Shown here in pieces: positions 7,078-15,269 of a stretch of 21,316 bases of DNA. A model generated the notes under the pieces. It did no database searches. It saw nothing but the letters and a program-made list of their open reading frames with translations, and had not been told where the DNA came from. Position 1 is the first letter of the stretch. Each line of letters begins with the position of its first letter. Where the stretch lies: positions 1 to 21,316 of the forward strand of contig JAICVT010000028.1 of the NCBI GenBank assembly GCA_025935235.1, written 5' to 3'. Position numbers and translations under genes: made by a program. The DNA is from Ktedonobacterales bacterium. Lineage in GTDB: Bacteria > Chloroflexota > Ktedonobacteria > Ktedonobacterales > JADMIN01.

Positions 7078-10000
7078 CTACTCGCGCACCGCGAAATAGA
7101 CGGCGGCGGGGTTCGGCGTGATGATGGCGGCGGTGGATTGCTCCGGCGTCAACTGATACGACTCTGTCAGCCCCACGCCGATCGCTTCTGGCGCGCCGAG
7201 CAGGCGGAAGACGCGCTCGTGGTCTGCCAGCTCCGGGATGGCGGCGTAGCCCCAGCTGTAGCGACGCGCCGCGCCCTCGGGCAGCCCCAACTCGGCGCGG
7301 ATATGCTCGTTGGCGTAGTCGGCCATCGCCTCGGCCATCTGCACGCTCAGGCCATGCAGGAAGTAGGCCTCGGTGTAGTCGCCTGCCGCCTGAAGCCGCG
7401 CGGTCTCCTCTGACGCGCGCTCACCCATCGTCACCACTTGCAGCGGCACGACCGCCGCACGGTCACCCTCCGTCGCGTAGTAGTCGGCCAGGCACAGCCG
7501 CTCGCCCTCGCTTTGCCGCGGGAAGCTGAAGCGCTCGATCTCCTCAGATTGCCGCTCCGCATCGAGGATCACGAGATCGTCGCCCTCGGCGCGGGCCGCG
7601 AAGTAGCCGTAGACCGCGCGCGGATGCAGCCAGCCACGCTGGCGCGCCTGCCGCAACATGCGCTCCAGCCGGGGCTGGAACTCCTCACGCACCAGCCGCT
7701 CATACTCCGCACCGTGCGCCACGCCGCCCCAGCGGCCCCGGTAGAGCGCGTTGAAATCGAGATAGGCCGCCACATCCTCCACCGCCACGCGATCCAGCAC
7801 GCGCGGCCCCCAGAATGGCGGCCGCGCATCTGGCGCGGGCGGAATCTGTGGGCGCTCGGCCACGCGCGGCCCACGCTCCTGCGCCTTGCGGTCGCGCGCG
7901 GCCTGCCGCTCGCGCGCCGCCAGCGCGTCGGCCTTCACCTTCGCCACCAGCGTGTCGCGCTTGTCGTCGTCGGTGAGCTGGTTCATCAGGTCCAGCCCCT
8001 CGAAGGCATCGCGCGCGTAGAAGACGCCCGGCGCATAGCTCTCGACTGCTGTGTCGTCGCCGCCGAAGAGCACGCGATAGCCATAGGCGCGGTTGATGGC
8101 TGCGCCCCCAATGATGACTGGAATCTTCAGCCCGCGCCGCTCCAGCTCCTGCACGCACAGCGGCATCTGCTTGGAGGTACTCACCAGCAGCGCCGAAAGG
8201 CCAATCGCGTCGGCGTTGACCTCAGCCGCCTTCTCGATGATCGTATTGATCGGCGTCTGCTTGCCCAGATCATAGACGGTGAAGCCATTGTTGGAGAGGA
8301 TGGTATTGACGAGATTCTTGCCGATGTCATGCACGTCGCCAAAGACCGTCGCCAGCACCACCCGCCCCTTGGTGTAGCCCTCGGCGCGCTCCAGATAGCG
8401 CTCCAGATGCGCCACCGCGCGCTTCATCACCTCAGCCGACTGCAAGACGAACGGCAAGATCAGCTCGCCCGCCCCGAAGCGGTCGCCGACATCCTTCATC
8501 GCGGGCAGCAGCGTGTTGTTGAGCGCATCCACCGCCGCGCGCGAAAGCTCGCTATTGGTCTGCCAGCCCTCCATCGGCCCGCCGGGCGCAGGCGCCCCCT
8601 CTGGCCGTGCGGTCAGCGACGCCTCCTCTGGCGACTGGCCCGCCACGCGATAGGCGATGGCCGCATCCACCAGCGCCTCCACGCCCTCCTTCTTGCGGTG
8701 CAGGATCTGGTAGTGCAGCCGCTGATCCACCGTCATGCCCTCGGTGGGATCGGCGACCTCTTCCTTCTGCGCGGACGCGCCGTGCTGCTCATAGTAGGCG
8801 ATGAAGCGCGGCAGCGCATCTTCCGAACGATTCAGCAGCAGGTCGTCGCACAGCGCCCGCTCGCTTTCGGGGATCTCAGCATAGGGCGTGATGTGTGCGG
8901 GATTCACGATCGCCGCGTCCAGCCCAGCCTGCACGGCGTGGTGGAGGAAGACGCTATTCAGCGCGGCGCGCGCGTGCGGCGCCACCCCAAACGAGACATT
9001 GCTGACGCCGAGGATGGTCAGGACGCCCGGAAGCTCGGCCTTCACCCGGCGGATCGCCTCCAGCGTCTGGACGGCGCTATCACGTAGGTCTTCTTGCCCG
9101 GTCGTCACCGGGAAGGTCAGCGTGTCGAAGAGCAGCGCCTGCGGCGGCAGATCGAATTCGGTCGTCGCGATGTCGTGGATGCGGCGGGCGACGGCGACTT
9201 TGCGCTCCGCCGTCTTGGCCATGCCCTCCTCGTCAATCGTCAGCGCCACCACCGCCGAGCCATGCTCGCGCGCCAGCGGCAGCACGGCGTCCACCCGCTG
9301 TCGGCCATTCTCCAGGTTGACGCTATTGATGACGGCCCGCCCTGGATATGTCTCCAGCGCAGCCTTGATGACGCTGGCCTCGGTGGAGTCCAGAATCAGC
9401 GGCGCCTCGACGCCCATCTCCAGCTTCTTGACCGCCTGGCGCATCTGCTGTAGCTCGTCGCCGCGCTCGGTCAGCGCCACGCAGACATCCAGCGTATGCG
9501 CGCCGCCATCCATCTGGTCGCGCGCCACCTGCGTCAGCGTGTCGTAGTCATCGGCCAGCAGCGCCGCCTTGATCTTGCGGCTGCCCTGCGAGTTGACGCG
9601 CTCGCCGATCAGCATCGGCGCGGGGTCCTGCTGCAGCGAGACGGCGCGCACAGCCGAGGCCACCAGCAGCGCCGTGCGATTGCGCGTCTCGTCACTGAAG
9701 CGCGCCAGCCGCTCGGGCGCCGTGCGCTGCTTGGCCTCGGGCAACGCCGCGATGCGCGCGACGAGCTGGCGGATGTGTTCCGGCGTGGTGCCGCAGCAGC
9801 CGCCGACGATATTGACGCCCAGATCGCCCGCGAACCCAGCCAGTTGCTCGGCCATCGGAGCTGGCTCCATCGGATAGATCGCGCGACCATTCTGGTTCAG
9901 TGGCAGGCCCGCATTGGGGATGGCGCTGATGGGGACATCGAGGTTCTCGGTCAGCCAGCGCATCGGCTCGCGCATGTGCTCTGGCCCGGTCGAGCAGTTC

Positions 10001-10749
10001 AGACCGATCACGTCTACGTTCAGCCGCCGCACGATGGCCGCCGCGGCGGCGATGTCGGTGCCAAGCAGCATGCGTCCGCTGGTGTCGAGCGTCACCTGCG
10101 CCTGAATCGGCAGCGTCTTGCCCGTCTCGGCAAAGGCCAGCCGCGCGCCGTGGATCGCCGCGCGCACCTCCAGGATGTCGTTGCTGGTCTCAATGATGAG
10201 CAGATCAACGCCGCCCTCGATCAGCGCGACGGCCTGCTCGCGGAACAGCTCGGCCAGCTCGGCATACGTGATGTTGCTCAGCGCGGGATCGTCAGCGGAG
10301 GGCAGCATGCCGGTCGGGCCCATCGAGCCAGCCACGAAGCGCGGGCGCTCAGGCGTGGCGAACTCATCGGCGGCCTCGCGCGCCAGGCGAGCGGCGGCGC
10401 TGTTGATCTCGCGGGTGCGATCGCCCAGCCCGTAGTCGTCCAGCTTGAGGCGCGTGCCGGTGAAGGTATCCGTCTCGATCACATCCGCGCCCGCCGCCAG
10501 ATAGGCGCGGTGGATGTCGCTGATCGCGTCGGGCCGCGTGACTGCCAGGATCTCGGGGCAGCCATCGAATTGCGCGCCGCCATAGTCCTCGGCGCTCAGA
10601 TTCAGGTTCAGAATCTGTGTGCCCATCGCGCCGTCATAGATCAGCACGCGCCGCCGCGCCTCGGTCAGATACGCGCTCTCCGACGCCGTTTGCGCCTTCG
10701 TTTGCGCTCGCGCGCCCGCCGTTGTGTCCGCCACAGAAGTCAAGGCCAA
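7078..10749 (-). CDS. metH: Cobalamin-dependent methionine synthase MetH
   Basis: 1223 aa, full length for MetH, which transfers the methyl group of methyltetrahydrofolate through cobalamin to homocysteine. Modules in order: homocysteine domain (about 25-340) with zinc ligands C252 (GLNCSTGPEH) and C318/C319 (GGCCGTTPEH); pterin-binding TIM barrel (about 375-640); cobalamin cap and Rossmann domains (about 670-915) with GDVHDIGKN (804-812), where H807 is the lower cobalt ligand; a charged linker (about 930-970); and the SAM-binding activation domain (about 975-1223) with RYSWGY (1163-1168), matching the RxxxGY motif. The start is TTG. GGGAGGG lies almost against this TTG, so a second TTG two codons later (10743) has better spacing and may be the true start. 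No cobalamin or SAM riboswitch is visible in the short leader. Confidence 0.97.
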   Translation of the reverse strand: MALTSVADTTAGARAQTKAQTASESAYLTEARRRVLIYDGAMGTQILNLNLSAEDYGGAQFDGCPEILAVTRPDAISDIHRAYLAAGADVIETDTFTGTRLKLDDYGLGDRTREINSAAARLAREAADEFATPERPRFVAGSMGPTGMLPSADDPALSNITYAELAELFREQAVALIEGGVDLLIIETSNDILEVRAAIHGARLAFAETGKTLPIQAQVTLDTSGRMLLGTDIAAAAAIVRRLNVDVIGLNCSTGPEHMREPMRWLTENLDVPISAIPNAGLPLNQNGRAIYPMEPAPMAEQLAGFAGDLGVNIVGGCCGTTPEHIRQLVARIAALPEAKQRTAPERLARFSDETRNRTALLVASAVRAVSLQQDPAPMLIGERVNSQGSRKIKAALLADDYDTLTQVARDQMDGGAHTLDVCVALTERGDELQQMRQAVKKLEMGVEAPLILDSTEASVIKAALETYPGRAVINSVNLENGRQRVDAVLPLAREHGSAVVALTIDEEGMAKTAERKVAVARRIHDIATTEFDLPPQALLFDTLTFPVTTGQEDLRDSAVQTLEAIRRVKAELPGVLTILGVSNVSFGVAPHARAALNSVFLHHAVQAGLDAAIVNPAHITPYAEIPESERALCDDLLLNRSEDALPRFIAYYEQHGASAQKEEVADPTEGMTVDQRLHYQILHRKKEGVEALVDAAIAYRVAGQSPEEASLTARPEGAPAPGGPMEGWQTNSELSRAAVDALNNTLLPAMKDVGDRFGAGELILPFVLQSAEVMKRAVAHLERYLERAEGYTKGRVVLATVFGDVHDIGKNLVNTILSNNGFTVYDLGKQTPINTIIEKAAEVNADAIGLSALLVSTSKQMPLCVQELERRGLKIPVIIGGAAINRAYGYRVLFGGDDTAVESYAPGVFYARDAFEGLDLMNQLTDDDKRDTLVAKVKADALAARERQAARDRKAQERGPRVAERPQIPPAPDARPPFWGPRVLDRVAVEDVAAYLDFNALYRGRWGGVAHGAEYERLVREEFQPRLERMLRQARQRGWLHPRAVYGYFAARAEGDDLVILDAERQSEEIERFSFPRQSEGERLCLADYYATEGDRAAVVPLQVVTMGERASEETARLQAAGDYTEAYFLHGLSVQMAEAMADYANEHIRAELGLPEGAARRYSWGYAAIPELADHERVFRLLGAPEAIGVGLTESYQLTPEQSTAAIITPNPAAVYFAVRE

Positions 10750-10811
10750 GCCCTCCCGCCCAAGGGCGCCACGTCGCGCCGTGCCAGCATATCACGCAGA
10801 TTGCGCGTTTC

Positions 10812-10820
10812 ATTGTATAC
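10812..10820 (-). promoter_or_regulatory. Putative -10 box upstream of metH
   Basis: The minus strand reads GTATACAAT, ending 62 nt before the metH TTG at 10749. This sits in the 109-nt gap after the PfpI gene, suggesting metH has its own promoter. No good -35 match is seen at 17 nt. Confidence 0.4.
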
Positions 10821-10858
10821 CGGCAGAGGCGCTCGGCGCGAGTGCGGGGGGCCTGACA

Positions 10859-11392
10859 TTAGCGGCTGAGCGATTCGACCAGCGCGGCGACCAGTTCGCG
10901 CAGGAAGTCGGGGATGTCCTCGACCACGCGCCCCCAGACCATATTGCCCGAGCGGAATGCTGGCTCATCGGCCCAGGTCGCGCCCGCGTGCACCATGTCG
11001 TCGCGGATGCCGCGCGAGCCGGTCACGCGCATGCCGCGCACGATGTCCGCCGAGGCCGGAACCCAGCCGCCGTGGCAGATGACACCTATGATTTTGCCAG
11101 CCGCGTGTACGTCGCGCGTGATGCGCAGCACATCCTCGCTGCGCCGCAGCTTGTCGGGCGCCCAGCCGCCAGGAATCACAAGCCCATCCAGCTTGGCGGC
11201 GTCTACCTCGCTGGCCACCACATCCGGCGTCGCGGTCAGGCAGTGCTTGGCCGTCACCTTATCATGCGAGAGGCCGATCACAAGCGTGCGCGCGCCCTCC
11301 TCACGCAGCCGCATCACCGGAACCCAGAACTCCAGATCTTCAAATCCTTCGGCTACAAAGACGCCGATTGTCTTGCCATCCAGCCGCGCCAT
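10859..11392 (-). CDS. DJ-1/PfpI family protein (putative deglycase/stress protein)
   Basis: 177 aa, typical of the YhbO/PfpI group. The N-terminus KTIGVFVAEGFEDLEFW carries the conserved acidic residue E15. The nucleophile elbow IGVICHGGW (102-110) carries catalytic C106 followed by H107. LVIPGGWAPD (71-80) and TGSRGIRDD (124-132) are also family-typical. Members act as glyoxalases/deglycases or general stress proteins, and some are called proteases; the exact activity here is not shown. The frame stays open to 11521, but the ATG at 11392 has AAAGGAG about 8 nt upstream and starts exactly where homology starts. It lies 52 nt after the lipoprotein stop, so the two could share a transcript. 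Confidence 0.92.
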   Translation of the reverse strand: MARLDGKTIGVFVAEGFEDLEFWVPVMRLREEGARTLVIGLSHDKVTAKHCLTATPDVVASEVDAAKLDGLVIPGGWAPDKLRRSEDVLRITRDVHAAGKIIGVICHGGWVPASADIVRGMRVTGSRGIRDDMVHAGATWADEPAFRSGNMVWGRVVEDIPDFLRELVAALVESLSR

Positions 11393-11444
11393 CGCTTCAC
11401 TCCTTTGTTTCTCTCTATGTCGTCCGCCGCGCTGTTGCCGCGCG

Positions 11445-11933
11445 TCACGCGCCGTGGATGGTGAATTTGGCGAGCAGCGCATACTGCGGACACATCGCGT
11501 TCGGGGGGCAGCGCGCCCCACCAGTGAACGTTACCACTGAATCACCGGGCTGCGCGACCGTAAAATCCCACACGCACTCGCCCTGCTCGAGAGCGCCCTG
11601 TGCTCCGGTCGGCGTCAGCCCTCCGGCGGGTGTGATGGCCGCGCGACTCCAGGTGTGATTGCCATCCAGGCGGATCTCAACCACCGCGCCGACGGGCAGG
11701 CTGACCTCGGTGGGGCCGCGCATGTTGCGCAGGGTCGCGCCGGGGGAGCCAGCGAGCGTGGCGGACTGCCCTGTGCAGGGTGGCGGCAGATTCGGCGTCG
11801 CAGTCGGGCTGGCGGATCCGCCAGCCCCGCCCGAGCCGCCGACGGCCCCAGCGCCGCCGCACCCGGCCAGCAGCAGCGCCGTCGCCAGCGCGAGCGGCGC
11901 GAGCGCACTCAGACGCCATCTACGCAGTCGCAT
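11445..11933 (-). CDS. Small secreted lipoprotein with Ig-like/I42-like C-terminal domain
   Basis: 162 aa. The N-terminus MRLRRWRLSA plus a hydrophobic run and the lipobox LLAGC (C25) form a clear lipoprotein signal. A Gly/Ser/Ala/Pro linker follows (26-50). The remainder (about 53-162) looks like a small beta-sandwich: SLPVGAVVEIRLDGNHTW, then ECVWDFTVAQPGDSVVTF, and a last strand LLAKFTIHG. It contains four cysteines (53, 120, 142, 148) that could form two disulfides. The strand order recalls the chagasin/I42 inhibitor or other small Ig-like domains, but this is only a resemblance. The ATG at 11933 has GGGAGGG 7 nt upstream; ATGs at 11957 and 11960 have poor ribosome sites. The specific role is unknown. 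Confidence 0.8.
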   Translation of the reverse strand: MRLRRWRLSALAPLALATALLLAGCGGAGAVGGSGGAGGSASPTATPNLPPPCTGQSATLAGSPGATLRNMRGPTEVSLPVGAVVEIRLDGNHTWSRAAITPAGGLTPTGAQGALEQGECVWDFTVAQPGDSVVTFTGGARCPPNAMCPQYALLAKFTIHGA

Positions 11934-11992
11934 GACAATTCCCTCCCGGACGCTCATCATTAGCCAAACCTACCCGCGTCAGTCCACGGCGC

Positions 11993-12000
11993 CCTATACT
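11993..12000 (-). promoter_or_regulatory. Putative -10 box upstream of the lipoprotein gene
   Basis: The minus strand reads AGTATAGG, 59 nt before the lipoprotein ATG at 11933, in the divergent gap shared with the acetyltransferase gene. The flanking GTATAG-GC-CCGTGGA pattern resembles the box before the flavoprotein gene at 16997. No convincing -35. Confidence 0.4.
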
Positions 12001-12070
12001 ACAACACGCTCGCCAATACGCTCGCCTGGCGCGCGAGCAGCAGCGCCTCTGTCCAGATGACGCTCGGCGC

Positions 12071-12078
12071 GATACAAT
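12071..12078 (+). promoter_or_regulatory. Putative -10 box upstream of the GNAT/amidohydrolase pair
   Basis: GATACAAT lies 59 nt before the ATG at 12138. It is the same octamer found before the DUF5946 gene. The upstream 17-bp position reads TGTCCA, a poor -35. The 204-nt gap between 11933 and 12138 otherwise shows only the opposite promoter. Confidence 0.45.
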
Positions 12079-12137
12079 GGTTCCCGCATCCAGCGGGCCG
12101 CTATGCGCCACAACACGCAAATCATGAGGACTCGCAC

Positions 12138-12734
12138 ATGATCAATCCCGTTCGCTACCCCAGCCAGATCCCACTCTTCGACGCCCTGCGCGGCGACCGA
12201 GTCATCCTGCGCCCCCACACGCCCGACGACTTCGACGAACTGTGGGACGCCATCCAGGTCTCGCGCGACGAGCTGCGCCCGTGGCTGCCGTTCGCCGATC
12301 AATCGCCGGACGAGCTGCGCGACTGGCTGGCGAAGGTGAGCGCGAAGTGGATCACGCGCGAGATGCTGGGTATGGGCATCGTCGAGCGCGCCTCCGGCCG
12401 CCTGATTGGCGACATCGGCCTGATGGTCCATAGCTGGGATATTCGCTCGTTCGAGATCGGCTATTGGCTGGCCACCAACGCCGCTGGGCATGGCTACATG
12501 TCCGAGGCGGTGCGCCTCATCACCGATTTCGCTTTTGACCATCTCGACGCCCAGCGCGTGATGATCCGCTGCGACGCACTGAACGCCCGCAGCGCCGCCG
12601 TACCGACGCGCCTCGGCTTCACCTTCGAGGGGCGCACGCGGCGCGACTTTGCCTCGCCTGACGGCCACATCCGCGATACTCTCGTCTTCTCGATGATCCG
12701 CGACGACCCGCGCTGGCCCAATCAGCCAGCCTGA
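12138..12734 (+). CDS. GNAT family N-acetyltransferase (RimJ/RimL type)
   Basis: 198 aa. The start region ALRGDRVILRPHTPDDFDELW (16-36) is typical of RimJ/RimL/SpeG-like acetyltransferases. FEIGYWLATNAAGHGYMSEA (105-124) contains the beta-4 strand and the acetyl-CoA pyrophosphate loop. The late pair N149-A-R-S with LGFTFEG (159-165) completes the fold. Such enzymes acetylate protein N-termini, polyamines, antibiotics or small amines; the substrate cannot be told here. The frame is open back to 12057, but the ATG at 12138 has TGAGGA 8 nt upstream and matches the usual N-terminus. The amidohydrolase gene follows after 23 nt, so they form a likely two-gene operon. Confidence 0.92.
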   Translation: MINPVRYPSQIPLFDALRGDRVILRPHTPDDFDELWDAIQVSRDELRPWLPFADQSPDELRDWLAKVSAKWITREMLGMGIVERASGRLIGDIGLMVHSWDIRSFEIGYWLATNAAGHGYMSEAVRLITDFAFDHLDAQRVMIRCDALNARSAAVPTRLGFTFEGRTRRDFASPDGHIRDTLVFSMIRDDPRWPNQPA

Positions 12735-12757
12735 CCACGCTCCGGAGGGAGGCTCCA

Positions 12758-14116
12758 ATGACATCGCCTAAGCCAGCATCCTCTCAAGACTACTGGGCCG
12801 AAGCGCTCAAAGCCAGCGCCCCCTATCACGGCCTGATCGGCAGCGGCGCTCGCTGGGAGACGCCGGTCGTGATTCGCGGCGCGCGCATCATCACCGGGGT
12901 GGATGCCGAGCCGATCGAGCGCGGCGCGCTCGTTTTCGAGGGCGAGCGCATCGTCGCCGTGGGGCCAGAGCGCGAGGTCCAGGCGCCGCGCGGCGCCCAG
13001 ATGCTCGACGCTGACGGCATGACGGTGATGCCCGGCCTGATAGACTGCCATGTCCACCTTAGCGGGCGCTGGGGCTATGATCTGCTCGACTCGCTCCAGA
13101 CCTCGCCCTCGCTGGGGCTGCTCTACGCCGTGCCGAACGCTCGCGCCACGCTGGAGGCGGGCGTCACGACCGTGCGCGACGCGGGTGGGACCCCCGCTGG
13201 CGTGCGCCAGGCCATCGAGCGCGGCTTCTTCCCCGGCCCGCGCATGCTCGCCGCCATCGTCATCCTCTCGCAGACGGGAGGACACGGCGACAGCGTCATG
13301 CCATGCTGCGCCGATCTGAGCGGAGCACGCATGCCCGACATGCCACACAACGTGGTGGATGGCGTGGACGCCATGCGCCACAAAGTGCGCGAGGTGCTGC
13401 GCGCGGGCGCCGACTGGATCAAGCTCTGCGCCAGCGGCGGCGTGCTCTCGGCCAGCGACTCGCCCGAATCCGCGCAGTTCACCGTGGACGAGATTCGCGT
13501 CGCGGTGGAGGAGGCGGCCGCCCAGGGCAAGCGCTGCATGGCGCACGCCCAGAGCAACCAGGGCATCAAGAACGCCATCAACGCGGGCGTCGCCAGCATC
13601 GAGCATGGCATTTATCTGGATGACGAGGCCATCGCCATGATGCTGGAGCGCGGCGTCTATCTGGTTCCCACGCTGGTCGCGCCGCAGGATGTCGTCGGCG
13701 CCGCCGAAGCCAACCCTGGCAAGCTGCCAGACTATGCTATCGAGAAGGCCAAACAGGTCATCGAGGCGCACCGGCGCAGCTTCCGCATGGCGGTCGAGGC
13801 GGGGGTCAAGATCGCGATGGGGACGGATACGGGCGTGGGGCCACACGGCGGCAATGCGCGTGAACTGGAGCTGATGGCGCGCTTCGGTGGGATGAGCGCT
13901 ATGCAGGCCATCACCGCCAGCACGCGCACAGCCGCCGAGCTATTGCGCCTGGATAGTCAGACCGGCGCGCTGGCGGCTGGCCAGCTCGCCGACATCCTGG
14001 TGGTGGATGGCGACCCGCTGGCCGATCTGGGAGCGCTGGCGCAACCGGAGAAGATCGCGCTGGTCGTCAAGTCGGGCGCCGCCGCGCGCAATCGCCTCTC
14101 CGACGCCCGCGCCTGA
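12758..14116 (+). CDS. Metal-dependent amidohydrolase (imidazolonepropionase/Xaa-Pro dipeptidase-like, COG1228 type)
   Basis: 452 aa TIM-barrel hydrolase. A beta-sandwich N-terminal part (VVIRGARIITGVDAEPIERG) leads to PGLIDCHVHL with metal ligands H98 and H100. K222 (DWIKLCASGG) is the likely carboxylated bridging lysine. H263 (MAHAQS) and H283 (IEHGIYLDDE) complete the metal set, and D356 (GTDTGV) is the catalytic aspartate. The C-terminus GQLADILVVDGDPLADL (408-424) closes the sandwich. The pattern resembles cytoplasmic prolidase-like or carnosinase-like members that cleave Xaa-Pro or acyl-amino acid substrates. No signal peptide is seen. The ribosome site is strong (GGAGGGAGG). A GC-rich hairpin repeat follows the stop. 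The substrate is unknown. Confidence 0.92.
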   Translation: MTSPKPASSQDYWAEALKASAPYHGLIGSGARWETPVVIRGARIITGVDAEPIERGALVFEGERIVAVGPEREVQAPRGAQMLDADGMTVMPGLIDCHVHLSGRWGYDLLDSLQTSPSLGLLYAVPNARATLEAGVTTVRDAGGTPAGVRQAIERGFFPGPRMLAAIVILSQTGGHGDSVMPCCADLSGARMPDMPHNVVDGVDAMRHKVREVLRAGADWIKLCASGGVLSASDSPESAQFTVDEIRVAVEEAAAQGKRCMAHAQSNQGIKNAINAGVASIEHGIYLDDEAIAMMLERGVYLVPTLVAPQDVVGAAEANPGKLPDYAIEKAKQVIEAHRRSFRMAVEAGVKIAMGTDTGVGPHGGNARELELMARFGGMSAMQAITASTRTAAELLRLDSQTGALAAGQLADILVVDGDPLADLGALAQPEKIALVVKSGAAARNRLSDARA

Positions 14117-14154
14117 CGCGCCGCCACTCCCTTCCATAGGGAAACAAAACCTTC

Positions 14155-14200
14155 TGTGGCTCCCCTCTCCCGCGCAGCGGGGGAGGGGCTGGGGGTGGGC
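14155..14200 (+). repeat. GC-rich hairpin repeat, single-module copy
   Basis: CCCCTCTCCCGC (14162-14173), loop gca, GCGGGGGAGGGG (14177-14188): a 12-bp stem with one mismatch. Apart from one loop base it is the reverse complement of the module at 6952-6978. It lies about 40 nt after the amidohydrolase stop (14116) and just before the stop of the convergent small gene (14212), so it could end both transcripts. Confidence 0.65.
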
Positions 14201-14211
14201 GCGCGCCACGC

Positions 14212-14439
14212 TCAGATGCGGTTGATGGTCTTGCCCATGAACTTGCCAAAGAGCTTGTAGGCCAGCTTGCGCAGGAAGTAGCGCTCGACGCGCTTCGGGT
14301 TGCCGCTAGCCAGCACTTCGCCCATATAGATCGCGCTATCCACCTTGTGGGCGCCGCGCGCCACCTTATGCTCCTGCGCCGCCGCGTGCTTCAGTCCGCT
14401 CGACGTTCCATGATGTTCGTTGGAATGGCCCTGGCTCAT
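14212..14439 (-). CDS. Small hypothetical protein (75 aa)
   Basis: 75 aa, not recognised. The N-terminal third is polar and His/Gln/Ser-rich (MSQGHSNEHHGTSSG). The C-terminal part (49-75), with KRVERYFLRKLAYKLFGKFM, is strongly basic and aromatic and could form an amphipathic helix that meets membrane or nucleic acid. There is no signal peptide or cysteine. The ATG at 14439 has GAGGAGG 8 nt upstream, an excellent site, so I prefer it to the longer frame reaching 14505. It runs convergent to the amidohydrolase gene and divergent from the DUF5946 gene. The strong ribosome site is the best evidence that it is expressed. Confidence 0.65.
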   Translation of the reverse strand: MSQGHSNEHHGTSSGLKHAAAQEHKVARGAHKVDSAIYMGEVLASGNPKRVERYFLRKLAYKLFGKFMGKTINRI

Positions 14440-14596
14440 TGCGTTCGCCTCCTCAAACTCACGCGCATCATTCCCATCGGTGGGGCCAAGGCCACCGGGC
14501 CTCACGGCTGATGACCACTACGCGCATGCTAGGCAAGCGCCCGGCCACTGTCAAACCCGGCGCCGATTGCGTGACGATTGGGGCGCCCCGTTTGGG

Positions 14597-14604
14597 GATA
14601 CAAT
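14597..14604 (+). promoter_or_regulatory. Putative -10 box upstream of the DUF5946 gene
   Basis: GATACAAT lies 57 nt before the ATG at 14662, identical to the octamer before the acetyltransferase gene. A weak TTGGGG lies 15 nt upstream. The rest of the 222-nt divergent gap (14440-14661) shows no other clear element. Confidence 0.45.
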
Positions 14605-14661
14605 CCCAGCGAGCCTGGCGACGCACATACGCCGACGCCAGCGCCAGGGAGCGCGAGACCC

Positions 14662-15165
14662 ATGCAAACGACCAACTACCGAGATTGCCCCGGCTTCGGG
14701 CTGCGCCTACCCATCAGCGACGCAGGCGACGATACACGTTTCTCCGCTTCACCGGAATGCCAGCGCATCTACGGCGAGCTAACGGGCTACACCGTCGCCC
14801 GCAACGATCCGGATTTTATGCATCAGCATCTGGTCGACGCCTATGCCGCGCAGCATGCCAACGACGCGCAGCCGACCATACGAGTCGCTTTCGCGCTGGT
14901 CGGGCTGTATCTGACCTTCGAGCAGGGCGCGACGGGCAAGCAGGCGCAACATATGCACATGCTGCTGGCTCAGCGCTCGAAGCAGTGGCCGCGTTTTCCA
15001 CGCCCAGCGCGGACAGGCTCGCTGACCGTGCTGGATGTCATGAACGCGGCGCCAGGCCCGGCGCGCGATGCGGCACTGCTCGACTGGGCGCGCTCGGTCT
15101 GGGAGGCGTGGTCGCACGAGCGTGAGCGCGTCAAGCGCATGATCGCCACGGTGATGGACAACTAA
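14662..15165 (+). CDS. DUF5946 family protein
   Basis: 167 aa, recognised by pattern as a DUF5946-type protein of unknown function. Diagnostic stretches are a Cys-Pro N-terminus (RDCPGFG, C9), a second Cys at 33 (SPECQRIYGELTGYTVARND), and the core HQHLVDAYAAQHA (54-66). The core's H/H/D cluster could bind metal. The rest is predicted mostly helical, with RVAFALVGLYLTFEQG (74-89) as a hydrophobic helix and HMHMLLAQRSKQWPRFP next to it. There is no signal peptide, so it is probably cytoplasmic. The frame is open back to 14578, but the ATG at 14662 follows GGGAG by about 10 nt and fits the conserved N-terminus. It stands alone, with its own -10-like box. Function unknown. Confidence 0.8.
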   Translation: MQTTNYRDCPGFGLRLPISDAGDDTRFSASPECQRIYGELTGYTVARNDPDFMHQHLVDAYAAQHANDAQPTIRVAFALVGLYLTFEQGATGKQAQHMHMLLAQRSKQWPRFPRPARTGSLTVLDVMNAAPGPARDAALLDWARSVWEAWSHERERVKRMIATVMDN

Positions 15166-15206
15166 CCCCGACGGCGGTTGCCGGAGCGACGGTGAAACGT
15201 GTACGT

Positions 15207-15214
15207 GTATACAC
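15207..15214 (+). promoter_or_regulatory. Possible -10 box upstream of the Asp-box membrane protein
   Basis: GTATACAC, inside the palindrome GTGTATACAC (15205-15214), lies 55 nt before the ATG at 15270. If it is a promoter, the alternative GTG start at 15192 would lie upstream of the transcript. The spacing matches other boxes in the window, but the hexamer is weaker. Confidence 0.3.
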
Positions 15215-15269
15215 CAGTGAGCGATGTCCATCCAACCTATCGGCTCGACCGCGAGAGGATCATCTGGCG

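Noticed and set aside
7438..9087. 549-aa open frame on the plus strand opposite metH
   Set aside because: It is antisense to a well-conserved gene, has no recognisable domain, and is rich in Arg/Gln/His/Leu as expected for shadow frames in GC-rich DNA.
10750..10858. Possible cobalamin or SAM riboswitch before metH
   Set aside because: The leader is about 60 nt from the putative -10 to the start and shows no B12-box or SAM-type helices; too short for either class.
9496..10869. 457-aa open frame on the plus strand opposite the 5' part of metH
   Set aside because: Same reasoning: a low-complexity shadow with no motif, fully overlapping metH.
12722..13846. 374-aa minus-strand open frame opposite the amidohydrolase
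   Set aside because: The amidohydrolase has all metal ligands on the plus strand; the antisense frame has no recognisable motif.
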